Below are positions 1 through 8,791 of a stretch of DNA of 64,000 nt, in pieces. Each line of letters starts with the position of its first letter. The stretch's first letter is position 1. Position numbers and translations under genes: made by a program. The DNA comes from Rhodospirillaceae bacterium SYSU D60007 (lineage in GTDB: Bacteria > Pseudomonadota > Alphaproteobacteria > Reyranellales > Reyranellaceae), in NCBI GenBank assembly GCA_003574685.1, contig QOCQ01000025.1, positions 30,122 through 94,121 on the forward strand, written 5' to 3'. The notes under the pieces were generated by a model, which did not search any database, was not told the DNA's origin, and worked only from the letters and a program-made list of their open reading frames with translations.

Positions 1-391
1 CTACAGCGGTTCTGGCTTGCTCCGGATCTTCGAGTGCATCCAGCTTCTTCAAAAAGCGCCAAATCGGCGACGCATCACAAAACATGCCCAGCCTTCTTCT
101 GTTCGATGGCTGGACACCGCCGCCGAGCCAACTGATTAAGGAAGCAGCTACTCGTTCCACTGGGCGCATTCCGGTTTGGTTAGGCACTACCGTAGGCTGA
201 TCCAGTGCTACGAGAGTGTTGCCGTCCTTGCTACGGACCTCCTGAATGAACGTCAGCGCCTGATCAAATGAAGCCAATCGTGGTGCATGGAATTGCACCA
301 CCTCGCCCTCTTTAATTCCGACAGCGCAAATGGCTCCGGGATTTTCCGCGCGATCTGTCCAGGCCGAGTCGAAGCCAACGTAGACGTCCAT
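1..391 (-). CDS. DUF429 family protein (predicted RNase H-like nuclease), partial
   Basis: The frame opens at an ATG at 391 and stays open to the window edge, giving 130 N-terminal residues; the C-terminus lies outside. Visible motifs are an early GFDSAW acidic strand, an ALDQPTVVPN segment, RPVERVA and a GMFCD segment. This is the pattern I associate with the DUF429 family, predicted RNase H-fold nucleases whose activity is not established. The start is the first ATG and gives the expected N-terminus just before the first beta strand. No partner gene is visible. Family assignment is from recognition of the motif pattern, with the rest of the gene unseen. Confidence 0.75.
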   Translation of the reverse strand, partial: MDVYVGFDSAWTDRAENPGAICAVGIKEGEVVQFHAPRLASFDQALTFIQEVRSKDGNTLVALDQPTVVPNQTGMRPVERVAASLISWLGGGVQPSNRRRLGMFCDASPIWRFLKKLDALEDPEQARTAV

Positions 392-510
392 AGAGGTCCA
401 ACCTCTGCTTGGTTCTTGCCGACAAGTATACTTGCCGGGTTTGTCATTACATCATGCCCAGCTAGGGCGTGCTTTCATCAATTTCTATCCGACGGAGGCT
501 CCACACCGAG

Positions 511-789
511 TCAGGCCACTGTCCGCACCTCGCGCCTGACCCGCTCCCCAACGTCGCGTTGGGCGACCGCGAGTTCGTATTGTCCCTGCAGATTCATCCA
601 GAACTGGGCATCGTTGCCGAAATAGCGACCCAGCCGCAGCGCGGTTTCGGCGCTGATGGCGCGCTTGCCATTGAGGATGTCAACGATGCGCCCCGACGGC
701 ACGTGCAGTGCCCGCGACAGGGCATTGGCCGACAGGCCGCGGGCCGCCAGCTCACGCCGCAGGATTCGGCCGGGATGAATGGGAACCAT
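511..789 (-). CDS. higA: HigA-type antitoxin (XRE-family HTH), toxin partner lost
   Basis: A 92-residue protein with the HigA layout: an N-terminal HPGRILRRELA segment, a helix-turn-helix around residues 18-50 (LSANALSRAL then VDILNGKRAIS), then the ETALRLGRYFG and AQFWMNLQGQYEL segments typical of the HigA/VapI family. In intact loci it neutralises the HigB mRNA interferase and represses its own operon. Here the upstream higB is reduced to five codons (799-816), but a palindromic candidate operator remains at 820-836. An antitoxin without its toxin may persist as a repressor or may silence related toxins elsewhere; that is inference. The ATG at 789 is preceded by GAGGG. Confidence 0.9.
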   Translation of the reverse strand: MVPIHPGRILRRELAARGLSANALSRALHVPSGRIVDILNGKRAISAETALRLGRYFGNDAQFWMNLQGQYELAVAQRDVGERVRREVRTVA

Positions 790-798
790 GATGCGCCC

Positions 799-816
799 TC
801 AATGATAATCGACCAT
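799..816 (-). pseudogene. higB: Vestigial higB (start codon fused to last codons)
   Basis: Just upstream of higA is a six-codon frame, ATG followed by codons for VDYH and a stop, ending 9 nt before the higA start. HigB toxins characteristically end in IVDYH. The remnant therefore looks like the start codon of higB joined directly to its last four sense codons by an internal deletion of most of the gene. The operator upstream is intact, which fits a deletion internal to the gene better than random similarity. With so few residues, chance cannot be excluded. Confidence 0.5.
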
Positions 817-819
817 TCC

Positions 820-836
820 ACTACGTAACACGTAGT
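820..836. promoter_or_regulatory. Candidate HigA operator palindrome
   Basis: A perfect palindrome, ACTACGT-AAC-ACGTAGT, with 7-bp arms and a 3-bp centre. It lies 31 bp upstream of the higA start and just before the vestigial higB start, where HigA-type antitoxins bind to autorepress. Seen directly; the binding role is inferred from family knowledge. Confidence 0.6.
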
Positions 837-865
837 ACGCCAAATGGAGCGGGACTTTGCCACAC

Positions 866-963
866 GGAGCGCGGGCGTCTCGCCCCGCATCGGCGCGCCA
901 GCGCCGAAGAGGTTTCGCCCTCCGCTTGCCCTACGGGCGATGCGGGCGAGACGCCCGTGCTCC
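866..963. repeat. Palindromic repeat element upstream of the higA locus
   Basis: Two arms of about 26 bp (866-892 and 938-963), of the type GGAGCxCGGGCGTCTCGCCC, are inverted and separated by about 45 bp, with one mismatch and one indel between arms. The element fills the space between the higA operator and the end of the desaturase gene. Such GC-rich imperfect palindromes resemble REP/MITE-like intergenic elements. It could also serve as a terminator for the desaturase mRNA. Confidence 0.6.
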
Positions 964-971
964 CAGCGGAG

Positions 972-2126
972 CTACGTGCGTTGGGGGACGTGGGCGGCGA
1001 GGCGGGTGCCGACGGCGGCCAGCAGCAGGTCGTGGGCGCGGTCGACGATGTCGTCGAGCGACGGCGTGCGCGCGAAGCGTGCCCGTGCCTCGGCCAGCAG
1101 CTCCTCGCGGCTGGGCAGGTGCGGCAGGTGCAGGCCGGCCAGCGCCTCGCTGGCGCGGCCGCGGGCACGGGCCAGCGCCTCCTGCAGCGCCGAAATATCG
1201 GGCGCGTGCAGCGTGGCGACGATGGCCTGGGCGATGCGCTCGGGGTTGAACTGGGCTGCAAGCTGCTCGGCGGCCCGCGCGATCACGCGCGCGCCCAGCC
1301 GCTGCTCGTTCTGCACCACCGGCCGCGGCGGGGCCTTGAGGTCCCACACCAGCCCCAGCCATGACAGCAGCTTCAGCAGCCAGAAGGTCGGATCATATTC
1401 CCACCAGCGGAAGCCCTGGCGCACGCTTGCCTGCCAGGCGTGGTGGTTGTTGTGCCAGCCCTCACCCATGGTGATGACGGCCAGCAGGGCATTGTTGCGC
1501 GAGTCATCGCCGGTGACGTAGCGCCGGCTGCCGCGCACGTGCGCCAGCGAATTGATGCAGAAGGTGGCGTGATAGAGCAGCACCGTGCTCCACAGGAAGC
1601 CCACCACCAGGCCGGACCAGCCGGCGATCAGGAAACACAGCCCGGCCAGCACGAAGGCGGGCACCAGTTCGAAGCGGTGCAGCCAGCGCAGCTCGGGATA
1701 GCGCGCGAGATCGGGCACCTTCGCAAGATCGGCGGAATCGTAGCGACGGTCGAAGATCCAGCCGACATGGCTATAGAGGAAGCCGCGGTGGCGCGGCGAA
1801 TGCACGTCCTGCGCGGTGTCGGAATGCGCATGATGGTGGCGGTGCATGGACGCCCACCACAGCACGCTCTTCTGCGCCGTGCTCTGCGCCAGCACCGCCA
1901 GCACGAACTGGAAGGCGCGGCTGGTGGCATAGGCGCGGTGCGAGAAATAGCGGTGGTAGCCGGCGCCGATAGCGAAGATGCGCAGCCAGTAGAGACCGAA
2001 GCCCAGCGCCAGCGCCTGCCACGTCACGCCGGTCCAGAGGGCCGCGAGGCAGCCCAGATGCACCAGCACGAAGGGCAGGGCGGCAGGCCAGGCGATATCG
2101 CCATGGGCGGCGCGGCCGCCAGCCAT
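972..2126 (-). CDS. Membrane fatty acid desaturase (delta-9 acyl desaturase type)
   Basis: A 384-residue membrane desaturase that would introduce a double bond into acyl chains (acyl-CoA or lipid-linked), affecting membrane fluidity. The three diiron histidine boxes are present: HRYFSH at 58-63, HRHHH at 95-99 and HNNHH at 225-229, between hydrophobic segments. The C-terminal ~100 residues are a charged alpha-helical extension beyond the usual catalytic core. The ATG at 2126 is chosen because the upstream small gene stops at 2128, two bases before it; a longer frame upstream would overlap that gene. Probably cotranscribed with it. The nearby cold-shock gene (2493-2702) is thematically consistent with temperature adaptation, but a functional link is inference. 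Confidence 0.93.
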   Translation of the reverse strand: MAGGRAAHGDIAWPAALPFVLVHLGCLAALWTGVTWQALALGFGLYWLRIFAIGAGYHRYFSHRAYATSRAFQFVLAVLAQSTAQKSVLWWASMHRHHHAHSDTAQDVHSPRHRGFLYSHVGWIFDRRYDSADLAKVPDLARYPELRWLHRFELVPAFVLAGLCFLIAGWSGLVVGFLWSTVLLYHATFCINSLAHVRGSRRYVTGDDSRNNALLAVITMGEGWHNNHHAWQASVRQGFRWWEYDPTFWLLKLLSWLGLVWDLKAPPRPVVQNEQRLGARVIARAAEQLAAQFNPERIAQAIVATLHAPDISALQEALARARGRASEALAGLHLPHLPSREELLAEARARFARTPSLDDIVDRAHDLLLAAVGTRLAAHVPQRT

Positions 2127-2127
2127 G

Positions 2128-2361
2128 TCAGCGGCCCTCCCTGGCCTTCTTCCCAGCCCGGGCGCGCTCCGCGTCTGCCGCGTCCCGCGCGAGGCGCAGG
2201 GCACGCAGGCGGGCTGTACGGGCATCGACTTCACGCGCCGCGGCCCGGTATTCTTCCATGGCCCGTGCGCCCTCCCGGTCGCGCTGCTCCTTCAGCGCGG
2301 CCTTTCGCGCTGTGGCCGGGCTCTCGCTGTCTGGCTTCTTGTGCACGGCCGCCTCATCCAT
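2128..2361 (-). CDS. Small charged helical protein upstream of the desaturase
   Basis: A 77-residue protein that is almost entirely charged and Ala-rich (KKPDSESPATARKAALKEQ, then long RE/AR-rich stretches), predicted to form a single long helix or coiled coil. No catalytic motif is visible. Similar small proteins are often labelled transcriptional regulator in alphaproteobacteria without evidence. Its stop is two bases before the desaturase ATG, so the pair is probably one operon and may be translationally coupled. A GTG four codons upstream (2373) is an alternative start. Confidence 0.65.
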   Translation of the reverse strand: MDEAAVHKKPDSESPATARKAALKEQRDREGARAMEEYRAAAREVDARTARLRALRLARDAADAERARAGKKAREGR

Positions 2362-2492
2362 GCATATCGACACGACAGGTCAATAGCAGACCCTCAATAG
2401 AACAAACCCCGCGACCGGCAAGCGGACGCGGGGCGGCTGGCCGCCGGCCCTGCCAGTACATCCGTGGTCAGGGCCCTGCGGCCATGTATTGG

Positions 2493-2702
2493 TTACTCGG
2501 CGCGCAGGTTGTCGGCCGAGGACTTGCCCGTCCGGCGATCGGCGACGATGTCGAAGGACACCTTCTGGCCCTCGTTCAGCGTGCGCAGGCCGGCGCGCTC
2601 GACGGCGCTGATATGGACGAAAACGTCCTTGCCGCCATTGTCCGGCTGGATGAAGCCGAAGCCCTTCTGGCCGTTAAACCACTTCACAGTTCCCGTATTC
2701 AT
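2493..2702 (-). CDS. cspA: Cold-shock protein, CspA family
   Basis: A 69-residue single cold-shock domain, the normal length for the family. The RNA-binding motifs are both present: RNP1 KGFGFI at residues 13-18 and RNP2 VFVHI at 27-31, after the usual TVKWFN start. It binds single-stranded nucleic acid and acts as an RNA chaperone. The 177 bp upstream to the next gene would allow the long structured leader that cold-shock mRNAs often have, but I did not resolve a specific structure. It could be constitutive or cold-induced. Confidence 0.97.
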   Translation of the reverse strand: MNTGTVKWFNGQKGFGFIQPDNGGKDVFVHISAVERAGLRTLNEGQKVSFDIVADRRTGKSSADNLRAE

Positions 2703-2879
2703 GGGAAGTCTTTCCTTCAGGTCGTGTAGAGATGGGCCGCGCCACAGGACGCAACCCGGTTCGTCGAGATTTTGGGAGAGGTCGTCAGCAGCCGCTCCAT
2801 GCGCGGCAAGGCCAAGTCGTTCGGCCGAAACTCGATGTCGCCTACATGGGCCTTCGTCAGGCGAAAAGCAAGGGCCGTA

Positions 2880-3254
2880 TTATTCGACCGCGCCGCCGGC
2901 GTCGACCCAGTCCTTGAAGCCGCCGAGGTTGTAAACCTCGCGATAGCCCATATCCTGCAACAGCTTGCCGGCCAGCGCCGAACGTCCGCCCGAGGCGCAA
3001 TAGAGGATCACGGGCTTGTCCTTCGCCAGCGCCTTGTCATGCGAGGGCAGGTCGGGATCGGCGCGGAACTCCAGCATGCCGCGTGAAATATGGACGGCGC
3101 CCTTGACCTTGCCGCCACCCTGAAGCTCGGGCGCGTCGCGCACGTCCACCACCACGACATTGCCTTTCGCCATCATCTCGCGCGCCTGCTCGGGGCTGAT
3201 GCGCGGCACGGCGGCATTGGCAGCCGCCAGCATCTCTTTCACGGAAGTCGGCAT
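2880..3254 (-). CDS. Rhodanese-domain sulfurtransferase
   Basis: A 124-residue single-domain rhodanese. The active-site loop CASGGRS starts at Cys86, and the typical VVVVDVRDAPEL strand lies near residues 33-44. The family carries persulfide sulfur on this Cys; the physiological acceptor cannot be told from sequence. The ATG at 3254 is preferred because GGGAGACC lies just upstream and the product then starts like its relatives; a longer in-frame start adds 26 residues that do not look like protein of this family. No signal peptide, so cytosolic. It stands alone between cspA and the amidohydrolase. Confidence 0.93.
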   Translation of the reverse strand: MPTSVKEMLAAANAAVPRISPEQAREMMAKGNVVVVDVRDAPELQGGGKVKGAVHISRGMLEFRADPDLPSHDKALAKDKPVILYCASGGRSALAGKLLQDMGYREVYNLGGFKDWVDAGGAVE

Positions 3255-3357
3255 GTGGGGTCTCCCTCGATGGGCGATATCCAGTCTGGCCGCCCCGGCC
3301 CCGCCGATCAACGGGGGCAAGGCGCATTTCACAAGCTGCGCCCGATGTCAGGGAACC

Positions 3358-3442
3358 ACTTCATGGTGAGCTTGTCGAACCATGAAGTGGCCCGCACTGC
3401 CGATCGTGCGTCGGCTTCATGGTTGGACAAGCTCACCTGAAG
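3358..3442. repeat. Inverted repeat between rhodanese and amidohydrolase genes
   Basis: Two ~29-bp arms of the form CTTCATGGT...AAGCTCACC are inverted (3358-3387 and 3414-3442), and each arm itself contains a shorter palindrome (TTCATGG...CCATGAA). The element ends a few bases from the amidohydrolase stop. It is likely a dispersed intergenic palindrome that may double as a terminator; no second copy was found in this window. Confidence 0.55.
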
Positions 3443-3448
3443 GCTGCT

Positions 3449-4321
3449 CTACGCTGCCGCCTCCAGCCTCAGGGCGCGGATGGCGTTTTCCTTCAGGATC
3501 AGGGGCTGCACGTCGGGCTTGAAGCCGGCGTTCTCGAAATCCTTCAGCCAGCGGTCGGGCGCGATCAGGGGATAGTCGGAGCCGAACAGCATCTTCTGTT
3601 TGAGCTGGCTGTTGGCGTACTGCACGAGCTGGGCGGGGAAGTATTTCGGCGACCAGCCCGACAGATCTATATAGACGTTGGGCTTGTGCAGGCATACCGA
3701 CAGCGCCTCGTCCTGCCATGGCCAGGACGGGTGCGCCATGATGATGGTCATGTCGGGGAAGTCGGCGGCCACGTCATCGAGATAGATCGGGTTGGAGTAT
3801 TTCAGCCGCAGCCCGCCGCCGCCCGGCATGCCGGTGCCGATGCCGGAATGCCCGGTGTGGAAGATCGCGGTCAGCCGGTGTTCGGCGATCACCTCGTAGA
3901 GCGGATACGCCATGCGGTCGTTGGGGAAGAAGCCCTGCACCGTGGGGTGGAACTTGAAGCCCTTGACGATGCCGCCCTTCACCAGTGCCTCGGCCTCGCG
4001 CACGCCCATGCGGCCCTTGTGCGGATCGATGCTGGCAAACGCGATCATAATGTCGCTGTTTTCCGCTGCGGCTTCGGCCACCTCCTCGTTGGAGATTCGC
4101 CTGGCGCCGATCTGGAACTCCGAATCGACGGTGAACATCACCAGCCCGATCCTGCGCTCGCGGTAATAGGCGATGGTGTCGGTGATGGTCGGGCGCTTGC
4201 CGGCCTTGAAATAGACGTTGGCCGCTTCCTCGAAGGGCTGCCACAGCACGTCAGGCGGCTGGCGTGACGACACCTCGGCATGCGTATGCACGTCGATCGC
4301 GATCAGGTCCCTGACGTTCAT
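3449..4321 (-). CDS. Amidohydrolase-2 family (ACMSD/resorcylate decarboxylase-like) metal hydrolase
   Basis: A 290-residue TIM-barrel amidohydrolase. The N-terminal metal motif DVHTHAE lies at residues 10-16. Further landmarks are FKFHPTVQGF, the HTGHSG segment, MAHPSWPW, and the C-terminal LFGSDYPL carrying the conserved Asp. Members are metal-dependent hydrolases or non-oxidative decarboxylases of aromatic or lactone substrates. The ATG at 4321 places the metal motif near the N-terminus as usual; an open frame runs further upstream but crosses a repeat element. It follows the SDR and TRAP permease on the same strand, suggesting a role in degrading the imported compound. The substrate is unknown. 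Confidence 0.9.
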   Translation of the reverse strand: MNVRDLIAIDVHTHAEVSSRQPPDVLWQPFEEAANVYFKAGKRPTITDTIAYYRERRIGLVMFTVDSEFQIGARRISNEEVAEAAAENSDIMIAFASIDPHKGRMGVREAEALVKGGIVKGFKFHPTVQGFFPNDRMAYPLYEVIAEHRLTAIFHTGHSGIGTGMPGGGGLRLKYSNPIYLDDVAADFPDMTIIMAHPSWPWQDEALSVCLHKPNVYIDLSGWSPKYFPAQLVQYANSQLKQKMLFGSDYPLIAPDRWLKDFENAGFKPDVQPLILKENAIRALRLEAAA

Positions 4322-4365
4322 GACTGCTCCTCGTTGGCGGCCCTGTCTGTCATTAGACCATCTTC

Positions 4366-4518
4366 CCTTCTCCCCGCGAAGGCGGGGAGAAGGTGGCGCG
4401 CAGCGCCGGATGAGGGGCTTCGCGGCGTCGTGACAAGCACGAGGGCTAGACGGGAGAAGGCGTGGAAGCCCCTCATCCGCCCTTCGGGCACCTTCTCCCC
4501 GCCTTCGCGGGGAGAAGG
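4366..4518. repeat. Type A palindromic repeat, copy 1
   Basis: A 153-bp element with the plan hairpin (CCTTCTCCCCGCGAAGG arm), GGATGAGGGGCTT, variable centre, inverse AAGCCCCTCATCC, hairpin. Near-identical elements lie at 50520-50672 and 52392-52543. It sits between the SDR and amidohydrolase genes, so it would be transcribed if these form an operon. Confidence 0.85.
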
Positions 4519-4530
4519 AAAAAGAAGACG

Positions 4531-5346
<816 letters not shown>

Positions 5347-5410
5347 GACGGGTTCCCGAAGCTGCTTCCTGGCAAAAGCAACACGTTGGCGAATGGCCGG
5401 TTCCGTCAAG

Positions 5411-7342
5411 TCAGGCGGTGCGACGACGCCATAACAAATTGACGCCATAGACGGCGGCCGCCAGACCGACGCCGATCAGGTCCGTCACAATGCCGGGCGT
5501 GAGAAGGCCGAACGCGCCCACGATCAGCGGCACGCGGAAGAACCATCCGATGCGCCCGATGCCATAGAGCCAGCCTTCCAGACCAGCCGCCAGCAGCCAG
5601 ACCGCAAAACAGGCGGTGAGCACGTCATGGAGGATATGCCAGGGATCGCCGATCAGCAGCAGGGTCGGGTTGAGCACGAAGAGGAAGGGCAGCACGAAAT
5701 TCACAATCCCGAGCCGCATCGCCCAGATGCCGGTTTGCCAGGGATTGGACTTCGCGATGCTGGCGGCGGTAATGGCCGCCAGCGCGACGGGCGGCGTGAT
5801 GAAGCTGATCAGGCCCCAGTAGAGAATAAAGAGATGCGCCGCGATGGGGTTCAGGCCGCCTTCGATCAGGGCAGGCCCCAGCGTGACGGCGAGGAAGATG
5901 TAACAGGCGCTCGACGTCATGCCCATGCCGAGCACGAAGCTCGTCAGCGCGCCCAGCACCAGCAGCAGGTAGACGTTGCCGCCGGCGAATTGCAGCAGCT
6001 CGCGCGAAAAGGCGCCGCCGACCCCGGTGTACGACAGCGCCCCCACGATGAAACCGATGCCGGCCAGGATGGCGACGATGTTGATGATGTTGCGCGTCGT
6101 GTCGATGGCAAGATCGCGCAGGCCCGCCAGCCCGAAACGCCTGCTGCCGAAAACGATGGTGGTGCCGACCAGCACGAGGGTCGCGATGTAGGGCGCCAGC
6201 GCCTCGCGCTTCATGACCAGCAGCAGATACGTGAGCAGGCCAAGGCTGAACAGGAAATGCCAGCCCTCCTTCAGCACCGCCCCGAGTTTCGGAATCTCCT
6301 CCGCCGGCTGGCCGCGCAGGCCGTTCTGGGCGGCAAAGTGGTCGGCCTGCAGCAGCAGGGCGCCGTAGTACAAAAGCGCGGGCACGACGGCGGCCACCAT
6401 CACCGTGGCGTAGGGCACGTTCAGGAACTCGGCCATGATGAAGGCAACGGCCCCCATCACTGGCGGCATCAGGGCGCCGCCGGTTGAAGCGCACGCCTCG
6501 ACGGCGCCGGCGTAGTGCGCGGGATAGCCGATGCGCTTCATGGTGGGGATGGTGATCTGCCCGGTCGTCACGACGTTGGAGATGACGCTGCCCGAGAGCG
6601 AGCCGAAGAAGCCGCTGGAGAGCACCGCCACCTTTGCCGGCCCGCCGCGCGAACGGCCCATCAGCGCCACGGCCAGCGCCATGAAGAACTCGCCGCCGCC
6701 GGTGACCACCAGGGCCGAGCCGAAGATCAGAAAGCCCACCAGCAGCGACGCCACCGTGCGCATGGGAACACCGATGATGCTCTCCACGCCCATGGCATGC
6801 GCACTGATCGTCTGCGCCAGGCTGCTGCCGGGACCCCAGAGGAATCCCGGCATTCCGTCGGCAAAGGTCGGATAGAACGCGAAGATCACGCAGAGTCCGA
6901 AAAGCACCGGACCGCCGGCGCGGCGAACGCCCTCCAGTGCCAGCACGCACACGATGCCCGCTACCACGACCGCCGGCAGCGGTGCCGCGAGGTCCCAGCC
7001 CTCGGCCACGATGCGCCCGCCATGCCATGCGAGATAGGCCGTCGTGCCGACGGTCGCCGCGAACAGCAGCCAGTCGTACCACGGGATGGCGCCGCGATCG
7101 GCGGCCCGCGCCGGGTAGGCGAGGAAGGCCAGCGAGAGGAAGAAGCCGAGGATCAGATAGTAGAACGACGTGTCGATGATCGGTTCGCCGAAGAGATGCA
7201 GATTGAAAGTCTGGTTGATCGTGAGCAACACGCCGGCACTGCCCATGACCAGCGCCAGCCAATACGACGAACCGACGAGACGGTCCCTGCCGCCATCTTC
7301 CGGCGCAAGCTCAAGCGGCACGGCATCTGCTGATCCAGTCAT
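5411..7342 (-). CDS. TRAP transporter fused permease (4TM + 12TM), TAXI system
   Basis: A 643-residue polytopic inner-membrane protein in which the small DctQ-like part (first ~180 residues) is fused to the large DctM-like domain, the usual arrangement in TAXI-type TRAP systems. It imports an organic acid using the ion gradient. Landmarks include GSLSGSVISNVVTTGQITIP and the second GMGMTSSACY repeat. The ATG at 7342 is preceded by GGAGGAAG about 7 nt away, far better than the in-frame start 27 codons upstream. The gene is divergent from the TAXI binding protein at 7480, with a 137-bp shared promoter region. The SDR and amidohydrolase follow downstream. Confidence 0.95.
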   Translation of the reverse strand: MTGSADAVPLELAPEDGGRDRLVGSSYWLALVMGSAGVLLTINQTFNLHLFGEPIIDTSFYYLILGFFLSLAFLAYPARAADRGAIPWYDWLLFAATVGTTAYLAWHGGRIVAEGWDLAAPLPAVVVAGIVCVLALEGVRRAGGPVLFGLCVIFAFYPTFADGMPGFLWGPGSSLAQTISAHAMGVESIIGVPMRTVASLLVGFLIFGSALVVTGGGEFFMALAVALMGRSRGGPAKVAVLSSGFFGSLSGSVISNVVTTGQITIPTMKRIGYPAHYAGAVEACASTGGALMPPVMGAVAFIMAEFLNVPYATVMVAAVVPALLYYGALLLQADHFAAQNGLRGQPAEEIPKLGAVLKEGWHFLFSLGLLTYLLLVMKREALAPYIATLVLVGTTIVFGSRRFGLAGLRDLAIDTTRNIINIVAILAGIGFIVGALSYTGVGGAFSRELLQFAGGNVYLLLVLGALTSFVLGMGMTSSACYIFLAVTLGPALIEGGLNPIAAHLFILYWGLISFITPPVALAAITAASIAKSNPWQTGIWAMRLGIVNFVLPFLFVLNPTLLLIGDPWHILHDVLTACFAVWLLAAGLEGWLYGIGRIGWFFRVPLIVGAFGLLTPGIVTDLIGVGLAAAVYGVNLLWRRRTA

Positions 7343-7479
7343 ACGTCGGCTTCCTCCACTTCCTTCGCGACTCACGTCTGCATGCACAGCGCATCTAGTC
7401 GGTTGGGCGCGTTTGACCCTCATGGGTCTTTTTGCCAGTCTTTGAACATCAACGAAAGAAGTGGTGAAGGAGAAGTGTC

Positions 7480-8613
7480 ATGGTGACGCGACGCGACGTG
7501 CTTGTGGGATCGGCGGCAACGGTGCTTGCCGGCAAAACCGCGCACGCCAAATTGCCCGCAAGTTCGGTATGGACGGCATACGATCTCGGATCGTCGGGCT
7601 ACGCCGAGGCCTCCGGCATCGCCGATGCCATCATGAAGAAGCAGCCGATGCGCGTGCGCATCGTGCCGTCAGGAACATCGATCGGGCGCCTGCTGCCGCT
7701 GAAGCAGGGCAGGGCCAGCTACGGGTTTCTCGCCAACGAACTCTACTTCGCGGCCGAAGGCACGTTCGATTTCGCAGCGCAAACGTGGGGTCCGCAGGAT
7801 GTGCGCGTCGTGCTGGCACGACCGGCCAGCAACGCCATGGCGACGGCCGGCGACATCGGCGTGAAGGAGGTGAAGGACCTGCGCGGCAAGCGCATCGGCT
7901 ATGTGAAGGGAAATCCCTCGGTCAACGTCAAGACGGACGCTTACCTCGCGTTCGCCGGCCTCACGCGCAAGGACGTCGAGGTCGTGTGGTTCGGCAGCTA
8001 TAACGCGATGAAAACGGCCGTCATCAACAACCAGCTCGACTCGTTCTCGAGCGTCACGACGTCGGCCAACATGCGCGAGCTGGAGGCCAGTCCGCGCGGC
8101 CTGACGTATCCGCCGTTTCCGCCCTCGGACAAGGAGGGCTGGGCGCGCATCCGGAAAGTTGCCGACTTCTTCGAGCCCTATCGCGAAACCGCCGGCGCGG
8201 GCATCTCTAAGGACAAGCCGATCGATCTGGTGGGCTACCGCTATCCGATCATCGCGACCTATGCGAACACGGATGCCGAGGAGGTCTACTCGCTCGTCGA
8301 GGCGGTCGACGGCTCGATGGATCTGATCCGCAACCTGACGGGCAGTGCCGGCAACTGGGCGCCGAACATTTCCGGCAAGCCGCCGGCGGACGCGCCCTGG
8401 CACGACGGCGCCATCCGGTACCTCAAGGAGAAGGGCATCTGGACGGCCGAGCACCAGGCCTGGCAGGACCAGCGCCTGGCTCGGCTGAAGAAGCTGCAGG
8501 CGGGCTGGGCCGACGCGCGCAAGGGCTTCAAGGGCGAGGGCGATGACGAATGGCTCAAGCACTGGGAGGACTACCGCGTCGGGAAACTTGGCCTGCCGCC
8601 CAGCGAGGGCTGA
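7480..8613 (+). CDS. TAXI family TRAP transporter solute-binding protein
   Basis: A 377-residue periplasmic substrate-binding protein for the fused TRAP permease encoded divergently at 5411-7342. The N-terminus VTRRDVLVGSAATVLAG is a short twin-arginine-like signal ending near AHA at residue 23. The body shows TAXI features: SSGYAEASGIADAI, VRIVPSGTSIGRLLPL, DLRGKRIGYVKGN and YPIIATYANTD. The C-terminal ~60 residues are charged and longer than in minimal TAXI proteins. A GAAGGAGAA ribosome site precedes the ATG. The ligand is unknown; the adjacent amidohydrolase and SDR suggest an organic acid that is then catabolised. Confidence 0.93.
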   Translation: MVTRRDVLVGSAATVLAGKTAHAKLPASSVWTAYDLGSSGYAEASGIADAIMKKQPMRVRIVPSGTSIGRLLPLKQGRASYGFLANELYFAAEGTFDFAAQTWGPQDVRVVLARPASNAMATAGDIGVKEVKDLRGKRIGYVKGNPSVNVKTDAYLAFAGLTRKDVEVVWFGSYNAMKTAVINNQLDSFSSVTTSANMRELEASPRGLTYPPFPPSDKEGWARIRKVADFFEPYRETAGAGISKDKPIDLVGYRYPIIATYANTDAEEVYSLVEAVDGSMDLIRNLTGSAGNWAPNISGKPPADAPWHDGAIRYLKEKGIWTAEHQAWQDQRLARLKKLQAGWADARKGFKGEGDDEWLKHWEDYRVGKLGLPPSEG

Positions 8614-8640
8614 CGCGGCGGCAGAAGGCCACCCGAACAA

Positions 8641-8759
8641 CCTTCCCCCGGAGGGGGAAGGTGCCCGAAGGGCGGAAGGGGGATAGTGCAACAGGCACCG
8701 TACATGTTGAGGCATCCCCCTTCCGGCGCTGCGCGCCACCTTCCCCCTCCGGGGGAAGG
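8641..8759. repeat. Type B palindromic repeat, copy 1
   Basis: A 119-bp element: CCTTCCCCCGGAGGGGGAAG hairpin, GTGCCCGAAGGGCGGAAGG, GGGAT, a ~28-bp centre, then the inverse half (ATCCCCCTTCCGGCGC, hairpin). It is the first of seven type B copies in this window and follows the TAXI gene stop by 27 bp. Confidence 0.9.
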
Positions 8760-8791
8760 ACCATGAATGCCTGGCCCGATTCCATAGGCGG

